Notes: generated by a model from the letters alone, not told the origin. A stretch of 64,000 bases of DNA from Planctomycetota bacterium (GCA_021414025.1 JAIOPG010000002.1:310001-374000), one strand, 5' to 3'. Shown: positions 1 through 9,199, counted from the first letter of the stretch. Made by a program: numbers and translations.

Positions 1-1
1 G

Positions 2-1564
2 GATGAATCGCTGCTCAAGGCGGGGCCGCAGGAGCCGGAAACCGAGGACGAAACCACTTCCCAGCCCGAGGCGGGACCGGGGCCAGCGGGACTTGAGTCG
101 CTGCCGTCCATTCCGCTGGAGCGGGAGGCGGGCGTGCGGCGCGACCGGCCCAAGCAGAAGGTGGCGCTGCCCGGCCTCAACCAAGGGAAGCCCGCCGCGC
201 CTGCGCCCATTGCCAACACCATCGACATCGACCTCAACGCGGTGGTCGGCGCGGGATCGCTCGGCAACGACCCGGAATCGCGGCTGCGGAAAATCTGCGA
301 CGAGGCGATGGAGAAGCCCTTCGAGGCCTCCGACATCTCGCTGGTGGACATGCGCGGACAGATCGTGCACCAGGCGGCCGGGATGGGCGGCGAGGACGAC
401 GACGACGCCAGCGAAAGCATCCGCGTCTTTCGCCTCGTGCTGCTGACGGCCTTCCGCAGCCGCGCCAGCGACGTGCACGTCGAGCCGCGCATGGACCGCG
501 CCACCATCCGCTTGCGCGTGGATGGACTCATGGTGCTGGCCGCCGAGATTCCGCTGGACCTGTTGCGCCGGCTGCTGGGCATGGTGAAGATCCTCTGTCA
601 AATCGACACCAGCCAGAAGTCGCAGGTGCAGGACGGCCACTTCAGCACGATGACCAAGGGACGACGCGTGGATTTCCGCGTGAGCCTGACCCCGGCGATC
701 CACGGACAAAAGCTGGTGCTGCGCGTGCTGGACACCGCCAACAGCCCCACCCGGCTGCACGAACTGGGCGTCCTGCCCTGGATGTATGAAAAACTTCGCA
801 CCATGGCCAACCGCGACTCGGGCATGGTGCTGGCCTGTGGCCCGACCGGCAGCGGCAAGACCACCACGCTCTACTCCTGCCTGCGCGAGATCGACGTGGA
901 GACCCGCAACGCCATCACCATCGAGGATCCCGTCGAGTACTACCTGGAGGGATGCACGCAGATCCCCATCGACCACAAGCAGGGGAACACCTTCGCCAAC
1001 ATCCTGCGCAGCGTGCTGCGCCAGGATCCCGACGTGATCTTCGTCGGCGAGATCCGCGACATTGAGACGGCGCAGGTGGCGATGCAGGCGGCGATGACCG
1101 GCCACCTGGTCTACTCCACCGTGCATTCGCGCGATTCGATGGGGGCCATCTTCCGACTGTTGGATCTGGGCGTGGAGTCCTACCTGGTCGCCAATGCCAT
1201 CAACCTGATCGTCGCCCAGCGGCTCTGCCGCTCGCTCTGCCTGAAATGCCGCAAGGCGGTTCGACCTACGCCTTCGCAGTTGCTGAAGATGGGGCGTGCG
1301 GGCGAGGGCATGCCGAGCATCTTCTCGCCGGTGGGATGCGGCGCCTGCCTGGGGACCGGCTACCGCGGCCGCCGCGCCCTCCTGGAGCTGCTGGAATTTT
1401 CCGAGGGCATCCGCGACGTGGTGCTGAAGCGCCCGACGATCGCGGACCTTCGGACGGTGCTGGCGCAGGGACACTACATCACGCTGCAGAACTTCGGTTT
1501 TCAGCTGGTGGCGCAGGGCGTGACCAGCTACGAAGAAGTCGAGCGCGTGGCCGGGGGCGATTGA
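2..1564 (+). CDS. GspE/PilB-family secretion or pilus assembly ATPase, 5' end outside window
   Basis: Hexameric ATPase of the type II secretion / type IV pilus family, which works at the cytoplasmic face of the inner membrane and powers pseudopilus or pilus assembly. The frame is open from base 2, so the N-terminus lies upstream; a GTG at 134 is only an internal candidate start. Visible motifs are a Walker A loop GPTGSGKTTT (about 838-867), a Walker B/Asp-box region around VIFVGEIRD (1036-1062), a His-box (GHLVYSTVH, near 1100-1126) and a C-terminal tetra-cysteine zinc site (CLKC near 1240 and CGAC near 1339). An acidic, Pro-rich linker precedes the conserved core. The next gene starts at the following base. 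Whether it serves secretion or pili cannot be decided here. Confidence 0.9.
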   Translation, partial: DESLLKAGPQEPETEDETTSQPEAGPGPAGLESLPSIPLEREAGVRRDRPKQKVALPGLNQGKPAAPAPIANTIDIDLNAVVGAGSLGNDPESRLRKICDEAMEKPFEASDISLVDMRGQIVHQAAGMGGEDDDDASESIRVFRLVLLTAFRSRASDVHVEPRMDRATIRLRVDGLMVLAAEIPLDLLRRLLGMVKILCQIDTSQKSQVQDGHFSTMTKGRRVDFRVSLTPAIHGQKLVLRVLDTANSPTRLHELGVLPWMYEKLRTMANRDSGMVLACGPTGSGKTTTLYSCLREIDVETRNAITIEDPVEYYLEGCTQIPIDHKQGNTFANILRSVLRQDPDVIFVGEIRDIETAQVAMQAAMTGHLVYSTVHSRDSMGAIFRLLDLGVESYLVANAINLIVAQRLCRSLCLKCRKAVRPTPSQLLKMGRAGEGMPSIFSPVGCGACLGTGYRGRRALLELLEFSEGIRDVVLKRPTIADLRTVLAQGHYITLQNFGFQLVAQGVTSYEEVERVAGGD

Positions 1565-2065
1565 GTGGAGGATCCGTTCGCTCTGCTGGGACTGCCCAGG
1601 TCATGGCGGCTTTCCGTGGAGGAGATCCGCGCCGCCCAGCGCCGATGCTCCATTGCCGCGCATCCCGACCGGCAGCCCGACGCGGTGCGGCGGCGCTCCG
1701 CGGTCGAGGAGGCCTCGCGGATCAACGCGGCAGCGGGCGACCTGCTGGATTCCCTGTCGCGGGGAAGGGCGATCCTTGAGCTGCTCGCCCCGAATCCGCG
1801 GCCGACGGAGCCGCGGCAGGACCCGGCGTTCCTGATGCGGATCATGGAGCTGCGCGAGTCGGTCGACGCGGCCGGGCGCGACGGCGCAGAGCGGCGAAAG
1901 ATTGCCGAGGAAGTGCGCCGCGATCTGGCACATGTTGAAACTGAGACAGACACGGCCATGGCCGCCCTGATCGCGCGGCCGGACGCTGCGTCCTGGACCG
2001 CGGCCTGCGACGCGCTGAACCGACTCCGTGCTCTGCGCCGGGCGGGCGACGAGTGCCTTCCATGA
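1565..2065 (+). CDS. hscB: HscB-like J-domain co-chaperone
   Basis: Probable J-domain partner of an Hsp70 (HscA/DnaK) in iron-sulphur cluster transfer. The 166-residue length matches HscB. The N-terminal J-like domain carries the diagnostic HPD tripeptide at residues 33-35, after the short FALLGLP segment typical of HscB. The C-terminal half has the HSCB oligomerisation signature (DPAFLMRIMELRE, about residues 90-102), which binds the scaffold protein in known members. The GTG start directly follows the stop of the ATPase gene, and its end overlaps the next start as ATGA, so translation is probably coupled. No isc or suf genes lie nearby, so the pathway role is inferred from domain architecture. 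Confidence 0.7.
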   Translation: MEDPFALLGLPRSWRLSVEEIRAAQRRCSIAAHPDRQPDAVRRRSAVEEASRINAAAGDLLDSLSRGRAILELLAPNPRPTEPRQDPAFLMRIMELRESVDAAGRDGAERRKIAEEVRRDLAHVETETDTAMAALIARPDAASWTAACDALNRLRALRRAGDECLP

Positions 2066-3333
2066 CCATCGGCCCGATTGAAGTCATGCTGCTGCTGGCG
2101 CTGATTCCCCTGGTCGCCACCAGCGCGTTCGCCTCCTGCTCGGAAACGGTGCTCTTCGGCTTGCGCCAGTCGGACCGTGAGCGCCTCCGTCGCGAGCGAC
2201 CGGCGACCGCGCGGCGCGTGGATGAGTTGCTGCGCGAGCCGCGCGGGCTTTTGGTGACGGTCCTCTTCGTCAACATGGGGGCGAACACGCTCTTCTTCGT
2301 GGTTTCCAGCGGCATCATCCTGATGCTCGAGATGAAGCCGCTCTCCGAGCTGGCCTTCGCGCTGCTCTCGCTGGTGGTGCTGGTCATCGCCGGCGAGACC
2401 CTGCCCAAGCTGGTGGGCAATGTGGCGCGCCTGACGCTGGCCGGAGTGGTGGCACCGCCGCTGCTGCTGGTGCACCAGGTGGTCGGCCCGATCCGCCGCA
2501 TTCTCGACCGCGGCGTGGTGGCGCCGCTTTCCCGGCTGGCCGGAGTGGCACCAGAGAGCGGGGTCTCCATGGCCGACGTGCAGGAGCTGGTGGGGCAGGG
2601 CTCGAAGTCCGGCGTGCTGCGCAGCGAGGAAGCTGGAACCCTGAAGCGGGTGATCCGGTTGCAGGAGCGCCGGGTCCGCGATCTCATGACGGCGCGGGTC
2701 TTCGTCTCGTCGATCCGCATCGACGCCGGCTACCGCGAGGTGTTCCAGGCCGTGAAGGCGTCGCGGCGCAGCCGGCTCATCGCCGTTGATCCCGATCTCG
2801 ATCACATCGCGGGCTTCGTGGACGCCCGGAGCTACCTGCTCGATCCCCGCGGCGAACAGACGCCGCTGAGTGCGCACATCCGTCGGATCGGCTTCGTTCC
2901 CGAGCTGGCCACGGTCGGTCAGCTGCTGGAATGGTTTCAGCGCGAGGGTGAGCGCACCGCCGTGGTCGTGGACGAATTCGGCGGCACCGCCGGAGTGGTG
3001 AGCCTGCGCGACGCGGTGGGGGAGATTTCGGGGGAGGTGTCCAGCGAGTGGGCCGGCGAGCCGGCGGCCACGCAGGTCGGCCCGGGCTGGTGGCGCATGC
3101 CCGGCGACACGGACCTAGCCCACGCCGCGGACCGCTTTCACCTGCCCAAGCCGGAGTCGGAATCCACCACGCTGGGCGGCTTCATCATGGAACATCTGAA
3201 CCGGCTGCCGAAGGCCAACGACGTGCTCATGTTTGACGGACTCGAGATCGTCGTTGAGAGCATGGAGAAGAATCGGGTGCTGTGGGTCTGGGTTCGGCGC
3301 GCGCCGGATCGCCGCCCGGAGCCCGCTCCATGA
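2062..3333 (+). CDS. CNNM/CBS-domain membrane protein (HlyC/CorC family)
   Basis: Membrane protein of the DUF21/CNNM plus CBS-pair family, linked in other bacteria to Mg2+/Co2+ efflux or tolerance. I chose ATG 2062, which overlaps the hscB stop as ATGA; an in-frame GTG at 2053 is less likely. The N-terminal DUF21 region has several hydrophobic segments and the family-typical SAFASCSET motif near residue 25. Two CBS motifs follow (the first begins around DLMTARVFVSS), then a CorC/HlyC C-terminal domain with DEFGGTAGVVS. The stop overlaps the next, related gene, again as ATGA, so the two paralogues probably act together. Substrate is unknown. Confidence 0.85.
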   Translation: MTIGPIEVMLLLALIPLVATSAFASCSETVLFGLRQSDRERLRRERPATARRVDELLREPRGLLVTVLFVNMGANTLFFVVSSGIILMLEMKPLSELAFALLSLVVLVIAGETLPKLVGNVARLTLAGVVAPPLLLVHQVVGPIRRILDRGVVAPLSRLAGVAPESGVSMADVQELVGQGSKSGVLRSEEAGTLKRVIRLQERRVRDLMTARVFVSSIRIDAGYREVFQAVKASRRSRLIAVDPDLDHIAGFVDARSYLLDPRGEQTPLSAHIRRIGFVPELATVGQLLEWFQREGERTAVVVDEFGGTAGVVSLRDAVGEISGEVSSEWAGEPAATQVGPGWWRMPGDTDLAHAADRFHLPKPESESTTLGGFIMEHLNRLPKANDVLMFDGLEIVVESMEKNRVLWVWVRRAPDRRPEPAP

Positions 3334-4304
3334 ACGGTTCCTTGTGGATTCTGGACGCGGGCCTGCTGCTGGCGGCGCTGGGGCTGTCGGCGATGTTCGC
3401 CGGCATCGAGACCGGCATCTACACCCTCAATCGCGTCCGCCTGGCGCTTGAGGTCGGGCGCGCTCGCCTCGCGGCCATGCGGCTGCTTGAGGAGATCCGC
3501 TTTCCAAACCGGCTGCTGGCGACGCTGCTGATCGGCAACGCCTGCGCCCACGACCTCGGGTCGATGGCCATCGCGCACATGCTCGAAGTCATGGGCATCT
3601 CGCCGCTGGCCGGCATCGCCATCAACGCGTGCATCCTCCTGCCGCTGATCTTTGTGTTCGGTGAAACGCTGCCCAAAGAATTGTTTCGCGTGCACACGGA
3701 CCGCTGGACCTACTCCTGCGTCGGATTTCTTCGCGTCTTCCGCGTCCTGTTCTCCGTGATCGGCCTGGTACCGCTGATCACCTGGCTGGGATCGCTGATC
3801 GTGCACCGTGCCGGCCTCGGCGGCAGCGTCACGCTCGATGCACGACAGAGGTTTCTGGAGCTCTTTCGCGAAAGTTCGGATGCCATCGGCGAACGGCAGG
3901 TCGCCATGGCGGACCGGGTCATGCAACTGGGCGGCCTGACGCTGTCCGACGTCATGACGCCGTGGAAGGAGGCCGCGGTGCTGCACGAAGCCGCCACGCC
4001 GGCGGAGACCCGGGCGCTGCTGCGCAACTCCAAGCACTCGACCTACCCGCTGGTGGACCGGAGCAACCGCTGCGTCGGGGTCATTTCCGCGATGGATGTT
4101 CTGGTGACGCCGGAGAAATCGCCGCATGAATTGATGCGCACCGCGATCGAACTTCCGCGCAGCGCGAAGGTCTCCGAGGCGATCCGGGCGCTGCAGGAAA
4201 GGGGCGGCACCCTGGTGGTGGTCCGCGACGGCGAGCGAGCGGCGGGGGTCGCCAGCCTGCGGGACATGCTCGAATCCGTGGTCGGCTCCTTCCAGGCCTG
4301 GTGA
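3330..4304 (+). CDS. Second CNNM/CBS-domain membrane protein
   Basis: A paralogue of the preceding gene, translationally coupled to it by an ATGA overlap; this fixes the ATG at 3330 over an upstream in-frame GTG at 3282. The DUF21 membrane region begins with AMFAGIETGIYTLNRVRL, close to the family's sequence at the first transmembrane hairpin, and is followed by hydrophobic helices and a CBS pair (DVMTPWKEAAVL, then a second repeat with SAKVSEAIRALQ). It is shorter than its neighbour (324 versus 423 residues) and ends after the CBS pair, so the CorC/HlyC C-terminal domain is missing. A heteromeric pair is an attractive inference, unproven. Confidence 0.82.
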   Translation: MNGSLWILDAGLLLAALGLSAMFAGIETGIYTLNRVRLALEVGRARLAAMRLLEEIRFPNRLLATLLIGNACAHDLGSMAIAHMLEVMGISPLAGIAINACILLPLIFVFGETLPKELFRVHTDRWTYSCVGFLRVFRVLFSVIGLVPLITWLGSLIVHRAGLGGSVTLDARQRFLELFRESSDAIGERQVAMADRVMQLGGLTLSDVMTPWKEAAVLHEAATPAETRALLRNSKHSTYPLVDRSNRCVGVISAMDVLVTPEKSPHELMRTAIELPRSAKVSEAIRALQERGGTLVVVRDGERAAGVASLRDMLESVVGSFQAW

Positions 4305-4428
4305 CGCCCGCACAGGCGGAACCTCCGGACATGAAATCGCATTTTTGCGGCAAGTCGCGGTGCCATCGTCACGATGAATCCATGGGTGCCGCCGGGCACG
4401 CCCTGACGCATTCAAACCGAGGTGCCTG

Positions 4429-4902
4429 ATGAAGACTTTGACGCACAATCAGCGATGTTTGGGACACGCCCTGGATTCGCTCGCAATGCTGGGAGCTGTC
4501 CTGGGACTCTCGGGCCAACTCCTCGCTGCCGAGGACGCAAGCCAGAAGGAGGCCGTGGTCGAGGCGACCGGCGAGCTCGGACAATTGGTGGTCAAAGCTC
4601 ATGGCGGCAAACTGACCCCCGGTCAATTGCGCGCCCAGCGACTTCTGGTCCAGCGCAGAATGAACCAGCATCTCGCCGACGCACCGGCTCTGAACCATCC
4701 CAAGGAGGTCGCCGAGGTGGACCAGGCGCGCACCGACCTCAATCAGCAAGTCATGCGCAGCCAGGAGTTCGAATTTTTCGGGCCCGAGGATTGCCCCCAG
4801 TGGGGCTGGTATCCAAGCCGTCACATCAAGAGCGAGGGCTCGGCGGTGAAGGTCGATCCGGCCGGCAACGCCGTGCGCATGAGCGCGACGCCCGAGGGTT
4901 GA
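4429..4902 (+). CDS. Small secreted protein of unknown function
   Basis: I do not recognise this 157-residue protein. The N-terminus looks like a signal peptide: positive residues early, then a hydrophobic stretch (LAMLGAVLGLSGQLLAA), with likely cleavage before EDAS near residue 34. The mature part is predicted mostly helical and charged, with a short aromatic segment (EFFGPEDCPQWGWYPS) and one cysteine. A Shine-Dalgarno-like GAGGTG sits a few bases before the ATG, so this gene is leadered, unlike many here. It stands alone between the CNNM pair and tRNA-Ile; an antisense frame over the same bases is a shadow. Confidence 0.6.
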   Translation: MKTLTHNQRCLGHALDSLAMLGAVLGLSGQLLAAEDASQKEAVVEATGELGQLVVKAHGGKLTPGQLRAQRLLVQRRMNQHLADAPALNHPKEVAEVDQARTDLNQQVMRSQEFEFFGPEDCPQWGWYPSRHIKSEGSAVKVDPAGNAVRMSATPEG

Positions 4903-5007
4903 TCTTTCGTCCATGCAGGCCGCGACGCCGCCCGATCCGCGGATCGGCGCCGCATTTCGCCTGCGCTGCCTATGGAATGCAACGGAGCCGGAACGAGCCA
5001 ATTTGGT

Positions 5008-5013
5008 TATACT
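5008..5013 (+). promoter_or_regulatory. -10 box for tRNA-Ile
   Basis: TATACT ends 10 bases before the mature tRNA 5' end. No convincing -35 hexamer is visible at normal spacing. Confidence 0.5.
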
Positions 5014-5023
5014 TCCACGCCTT

Positions 5024-5097
5024 GCGCCAGTAGCTCAGCTGGCTAGAGCACGCCCCTGATAAGGGCGAGGTCGATGGTTCGAGTCCATTCTGGCGCA
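5024..5097 (+). tRNA. tRNA-Ile (anticodon GAT)
   Basis: A complete cloverleaf can be folded by eye. The 7-bp acceptor is GCGCCAG (5024-5030) with CTGGCGC (5090-5096). The D-stem is GCTC/GAGC. The anticodon stem CGCCC/GGGCG encloses CTGATAA with anticodon GAT. The T-arm is GATGG-TTCGAGT-CCATT with one G-T pair. Discriminator base is A and CCA is not encoded. The GAT tRNA-Ile often sits in rRNA spacers, but no rRNA is adjacent here. Confidence 0.95.
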
Positions 5098-5208
5098 TTG
5101 GCGGCGGCCGCCCCGAGATCCGGGACGGTCGTTGTCTTTTTCGGCCGCCGCGAGTCGTGCCCGCCAACGCCCTTGGGACCAAAGCCTTTTCGATCACGGG
5201 GAACCCGG

Positions 5209-5214
5209 TATGCT
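5209..5214 (+). promoter_or_regulatory. -10-like box upstream of mdh
   Basis: TATGCT lies about 40 bases before the mdh ATG. Together with the AAAGGA ribosome-binding site it suggests an ordinary leadered mRNA, unlike the close boxes seen at many other genes here. Confidence 0.35.
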
Positions 5215-5253
5215 TCTCGGCCCCGCAGCCGCGGCACTACAAAGGAACCAACC

Positions 5254-6222
5254 ATGCGACGAGCAAAAATCACGATCATTGGTGCTGGAAATGTCGGAGC
5301 CACTTGCGCCCACTGGGCCGCCGCCAAGGAGCTCGGCGACATCGTGCTGCTGGACATTCCGGAGAAGGAGGGCGTCGCCAAGGGCAAGGCCCTGGACCTG
5401 ATGCAGTGCGCCCCGATCGAGGAGTTCGACAGCAAGGTGACCGGCTCGAGCGACTACAAGGACATCGCCGGCAGCGACGTGGTGGTGATCACCGCCGGCC
5501 TGCCGCGCAAGCCCGGCATGAGTCGCGACGATTTGATCACCACCAATGTGAAGATCGTCCGCAGCGTCTCCGAACAGGTCGCCAAGAACGCGCCCGACGC
5601 GGTCGTCATCGTCGTCAGCAATCCGCTGGACGCCATGGTCTACACCGCATGGAAGACCACCGGATTCCCAACCAACCGAATCATCGGGCAGGCCGGGTGC
5701 CTGGACGTGGCCCGCTTCCGCGCCTTCCTGGCGATGGAGCTTGGCTGCAGCATCGAGGACATTCAGGCGCTGCTGCTGGGCGGCCACGGCGACGACATGG
5801 TTCCGCTGCCGCGCTTCACCAGCGTGCACGGCATTCCGATCAACATGCTGCTCTCCGACGAAGTGGTGAACAAGTGCATGCAGCGGGCCAAGGTCGGCGG
5901 CGGCGAGATCGTGCAGTTGATGGGCACCAGCGCCTACTACGCGCCGGCCTCCGGGACCATCCAGATGGTGGAAGCCATCGTGAAGGACAAGAAGCGGATT
6001 CTGCCCTGCGCCGCCTACTGCGAAGAGGAGTACGGCGTGGCCAAGGGACAAAAGGGCAAGGGCTACTTCGTCGGCGTGCCCTGCGTGCTCGGCACCAAGG
6101 GTGTGGAGAAGATCGTTCAAGTGGACCTGGTCGGCGACGAGCGCAAACTGATGGATGAGAGCATCTCCCATGTGAAGGACCTGGTCGGCACGGTCCGCAA
6201 GATTTTCCCGGACTTGGCATAA
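5254..6222 (+). CDS. mdh: Malate dehydrogenase
   Basis: NAD-dependent malate dehydrogenase of the LDH-like type (TCA cycle, cytosol), interconverting malate and oxaloacetate. The 322-residue length is normal. The Rossmann motif GAGNVG is at residues 10-15, with the NAD-binding Asp34 at the end of the second strand. The substrate loop AGLPRKPGMSR carries Arg85 and Arg91, the arginines marking malate rather than lactate specificity. The catalytic His lies in GGHGDDMV near residue 178, and NPLDAMVY follows family pattern. I chose the ATG at 5254 because AAAGGA sits just upstream and homologues start there; the frame stays open further upstream over the tRNA. Confidence 0.95.
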   Translation: MRRAKITIIGAGNVGATCAHWAAAKELGDIVLLDIPEKEGVAKGKALDLMQCAPIEEFDSKVTGSSDYKDIAGSDVVVITAGLPRKPGMSRDDLITTNVKIVRSVSEQVAKNAPDAVVIVVSNPLDAMVYTAWKTTGFPTNRIIGQAGCLDVARFRAFLAMELGCSIEDIQALLLGGHGDDMVPLPRFTSVHGIPINMLLSDEVVNKCMQRAKVGGGEIVQLMGTSAYYAPASGTIQMVEAIVKDKKRILPCAAYCEEEYGVAKGQKGKGYFVGVPCVLGTKGVEKIVQVDLVGDERKLMDESISHVKDLVGTVRKIFPDLA

Positions 6223-6342
6223 AAAGCCTCGCGGATTCGATGGCAGGCGGTTGAAGCGCATGGCGGCGTGCCCCGGCGCGGCGCCGCAATTCCGTCGCCG
6301 ATTTCCAAGGAAATCTCCACGGAATTGCCGATAGAGCGGGTC

Positions 6343-7179
6343 ATGTCCCCGCTGCGGCCGCTCTTTCGATTCGATCCCGGATGGCTCTTCACCATCGCCG
6401 GCCTGGCCATCATGGTGGTCAGCGCCTTGCTGCCGGCACAGCATGACGTGGCGGTCCTGAAGGAGCAGCTGGCCCGGCTTGAGCAGGAGGAGAAGGTCAA
6501 TCTCAAGCGGATCGACTCCTACAAGCAGTTCCTGGCCGAGCTGAAGTCGAAGAATCCCTCTCTGCTGACCCGGCTGGCCGCGAGCCAGTTGAACCTGATG
6601 CCCGAAGGCGAGGCCCCGGTGCTGATGGCGACCAGCATGGAGCACACCGTCAGTGATTGGATCGAAGCCACGGTTCCACCGGAGGCGTTCGAACCCAACT
6701 TGATTCCCGACACGCTGCTCACGCGCCTGGCCTCCGGGCAGCGCCGCTTGTGGCTGATGGGCGGCGGGGCGTTGATCGTCTTCATCGGACTGACCACGGG
6801 CATTCCCCTCACGCCGTCGAACAAGTTCGTGGCGACGCCGATGGAGCAGCAATGGCTCGAGCTGGCCGAATCGCGATCGGGGGCCGCAGCCGATCCGAGG
6901 GCGGCGCTTGGCTTGTCGCCGGATTCGATCGAACCGCCGGGGGCCGAGTTTGCGGGCGACTGGAACGGAGATGCGCTCGCGCTGGCGGATGCGGATTTGC
7001 CGACTGAATCGATGATCGATGCCTCCGTCGAGGAACCGATCGAGCAATGGAGCTGGGCGACTGAGGAGGAGCCCTACTTCGTGGTGTCCAGCGGCGAAAG
7101 CGGAGATTCTGTTTCCGGCGCGCAGGCGATCGACTCCTCCGGCGGCGGCGACGAATTCTGGCCGCGATCCGCCGACTGA
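6343..7179 (+). CDS. Coiled-coil membrane protein of unknown function
   Basis: I do not recognise this protein. From ATG 6343 it has a short basic N-terminus, a first hydrophobic segment (WLFTIAGLAIMVVSALL), then a charged coiled-coil-like helix (VLKEQLARLEQEEKVNLKR). A central soluble domain is followed by a second hydrophobic segment (LWLMGGGALIVFIGLTTGI) and an acidic, Ser-rich, low-complexity tail. The topology suggests both segments anchor a periplasmic or extracytoplasmic middle domain. An in-frame GTG at 6268 would add 25 residues; the ATG was preferred because the hydrophobic segment then sits near the N-terminus. It lies between mdh and dprA on the same strand. Confidence 0.6.
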   Translation: MSPLRPLFRFDPGWLFTIAGLAIMVVSALLPAQHDVAVLKEQLARLEQEEKVNLKRIDSYKQFLAELKSKNPSLLTRLAASQLNLMPEGEAPVLMATSMEHTVSDWIEATVPPEAFEPNLIPDTLLTRLASGQRRLWLMGGGALIVFIGLTTGIPLTPSNKFVATPMEQQWLELAESRSGAAADPRAALGLSPDSIEPPGAEFAGDWNGDALALADADLPTESMIDASVEEPIEQWSWATEEEPYFVVSSGESGDSVSGAQAIDSSGGGDEFWPRSAD

Positions 7180-7229
7180 GCGTTTCGGGGAAAATCGGCA
7201 CTATTTTCCAATCAGCCTTGCGTGATCGG

Positions 7230-7235
7230 TAGCGT
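7230..7235 (+). promoter_or_regulatory. Close -10 box of dprA
   Basis: TAGCGT ends 6 bases before the ATG at 7242, with no Shine-Dalgarno sequence between. Transcription would start at or next to the A of ATG. Confidence 0.5.
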
Positions 7236-7241
7236 GGCGGG

Positions 7242-8369
7242 ATGCCCCGCGAACCCAAGGACATTCCCCCGGACCACTGGAAGCTCGCGTTGACCCGGGG
7301 GATTGGTCCCAATGAAGGCCGCCTTCTGCTCGAGGCCTTTGCCGGCGCCAGTGGAGTGCTTGCGGCTTCGGTGAAGGAATTGTCCGAGGTGCTGGGTCGC
7401 GACGCGGAGGAAGTCCGTCGCAGCATGGACTCAATCGATGTGCAGCGCGAATTTGAGGAGATGGAGCGAGAATCGGTGTGCGGCATCCTGCCCGGAGATC
7501 TGGATTGGCCCGAGCTGCTGCGGACCGCGACTCCCGAGCCGCTGGCGCTTTGGGTGCGAGGCACCTTCCAGGAGGCGGACCGTTTTTCCGTGGCCGTCGT
7601 CGGCAGCCGCATCTGCAGCGCCTATGGAATGGAGCAGGCCGACCGGTTCGCCGGCTGGCTCGCGGAGCAGGGGTTCACGATCGTCTCAGGCGGCGCCCGC
7701 GGAATCGACGCCGCGGCGCATCGGGCGGCGCTGCGGCGACAGGGCCGGACAGTGGTCGTGCTCGCGGGGGGCGTCGGCCGCGCTTATCCGCCGGAGCACG
7801 CCTCCCTCTTCGACGCCGTGGTGGCCGCAGGCGGCGCGCTCTGCAGCGAATTTCCCACCTACCACCCCAGCGAAGCGGGGCTCTTTCCCCGGCGCAATCG
7901 CATCATCAGCGCGCTGAGTCTGGGCACGCTGCTGATCGAGGCCCGAGTGAATTCCGGCGCGCTGATCACGGGGCGGCTGGCGGCGGAGAGCCATGGACGC
8001 GAGGTGATGGCAGTTCCGGGTCGCGTCGATTCGCCCTCAAGCGAAGGATGCCACCGCGCCATTCGAGAGGGGTGGGCGGCCCTGGTCACCAGCGTCGCCG
8101 ATGTTTCGCAGCAATTGCGCTCAAGCTCGATGCTGGTCGCGGGCGTGCTTTCGGAGCGGGCGGCCGCGATGGGCGATGGCCTCTTTGCCTCGCGGCCCGC
8201 GGCCGGAGTCCTCAAGCTCACCCCCGCAATGGAAAAAGTTTTGGAAGCGGCGAAGTCGATGCGCTCACTCGACTACGACCAGCTTTCGCAGTCGACCAAC
8301 CTGGGGGTTGCGGAAGTGATGGCCGCGGTCACTCGCCTGGAGCTTGGAGGCATTCGTCTGCGGAATTGA
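7242..8369 (+). CDS. dprA: DNA processing protein DprA
   Basis: DprA binds incoming single-stranded DNA and loads RecA in natural transformation. The 375-residue frame starts with a SAM/HhH-like region (LTRGIGPNEGRLLLEAF) and then the Rossmann-like core: VVGSR, FTIVSGGARGIDAAAHRAAL, GVGRAYPPEH, a SEFP segment and RRNRIISALS, all family hallmarks. The C-terminus (about residues 310-375) looks like the winged-helix extension found in many DprAs. A ComEA-like gene at 28.9 kb and the GspE/PilB-like ATPase at the left edge are other possible parts of a DNA-uptake apparatus, but the link is inference. Promoter: see the box at 7230. Confidence 0.92.
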   Translation: MPREPKDIPPDHWKLALTRGIGPNEGRLLLEAFAGASGVLAASVKELSEVLGRDAEEVRRSMDSIDVQREFEEMERESVCGILPGDLDWPELLRTATPEPLALWVRGTFQEADRFSVAVVGSRICSAYGMEQADRFAGWLAEQGFTIVSGGARGIDAAAHRAALRRQGRTVVVLAGGVGRAYPPEHASLFDAVVAAGGALCSEFPTYHPSEAGLFPRRNRIISALSLGTLLIEARVNSGALITGRLAAESHGREVMAVPGRVDSPSSEGCHRAIREGWAALVTSVADVSQQLRSSSMLVAGVLSERAAAMGDGLFASRPAAGVLKLTPAMEKVLEAAKSMRSLDYDQLSQSTNLGVAEVMAAVTRLELGGIRLRN

Positions 8370-8374
8370 TCCGG

Positions 8375-9199
8375 TCAATTCCAGCCCAGCACCGCGAAGA
8401 TGACGCTGAAGACCAGATCCGCCAGGACCACCGCGACCACGGTCTGCACCACGGTGGCGGTGGTGGCCTTGCCCACGCCGGCGGCGCCGCCGGTGACGCG
8501 AAGCCCGTTCTGGCAGGCGATCAGGCCCAGGATGAGTCCGAAGACCGCGGCCTTGAGCAGGCCGGTGGTGAAATCCGAAAGCTTGAGCTGGTCGATCGTG
8601 TTCTGTTTGTAGAGTTCGTAGGGAATGTCCAGGAAAAACACTCCGGCCACGCAGCCCATGATGACGCTGGTGAGGTCGGAGAGCACCGCCAGCAGGATCA
8701 GGCTGATGGTGGTGGCAACCACGCGCGGCACGACCAGGAAGCGGATGGGGTCCAGCGCCATCGCCTCCAGCGCCTCGATTTCCTCGCCGACGACCATGGT
8801 TCCCAGTTCCGCGGCGATGCTGGCCCCGGCGAACCCGGTGAGCACGATGGCGGCGATCAGCGGTCCGAGTTCGCGGAAGACCGCGACCGCGATGAGATTG
8901 GCGACTTTGTCGGTCTGGCCGAAATCCCGCAGGCTGGGCGAGGTCTGCACCGCGAGGATGAGGCCGATGCAGCCGGAGACAAGCGTGACGATGCCGATGC
9001 TGCGCACGCCCACGCGGTTCATCTGAGAGACCGCGGCGGGGAATCCAAAGCGGATCTGTCGCAGGAGCAGGGAGCGCTTGAGCCAGCGCAGGATCTGCGA
9101 CGCCAGCAGGGTGAGCCCGCCGACCGCCTCGAAAATGGTCAGGAGCGTGGCGATCCAGCGGTCCAGAAGCTGCACGGCGGCGGTCGAAATCCGTGCCAC
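8375..9199 (-). CDS. mlaE: MlaE-family ABC transporter permease
   Basis: Inner-membrane permease of the Mla/MCE-type lipid transporter (MlaE/YrbE/TTG2B family), which moves phospholipids between inner and outer membranes. At 274 residues it matches the family. Its five or so hydrophobic segments include the diagnostic EXXXGxLxxA-like stretch (FRELGPLIAAIVLTGFAGASIAAELGTM, about 110-137) and the motif EEIEALEAMALDP. The gene follows the STAS gene by three bases and is probably co-transcribed with it. The partner ATPase (MlaF) and the MCE protein (MlaD) are not in the window, so the transporter must be completed elsewhere. Confidence 0.9.
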   Translation of the reverse strand: MARISTAAVQLLDRWIATLLTIFEAVGGLTLLASQILRWLKRSLLLRQIRFGFPAAVSQMNRVGVRSIGIVTLVSGCIGLILAVQTSPSLRDFGQTDKVANLIAVAVFRELGPLIAAIVLTGFAGASIAAELGTMVVGEEIEALEAMALDPIRFLVVPRVVATTISLILLAVLSDLTSVIMGCVAGVFFLDIPYELYKQNTIDQLKLSDFTTGLLKAAVFGLILGLIACQNGLRVTGGAAGVGKATTATVVQTVVAVVLADLVFSVIFAVLGWN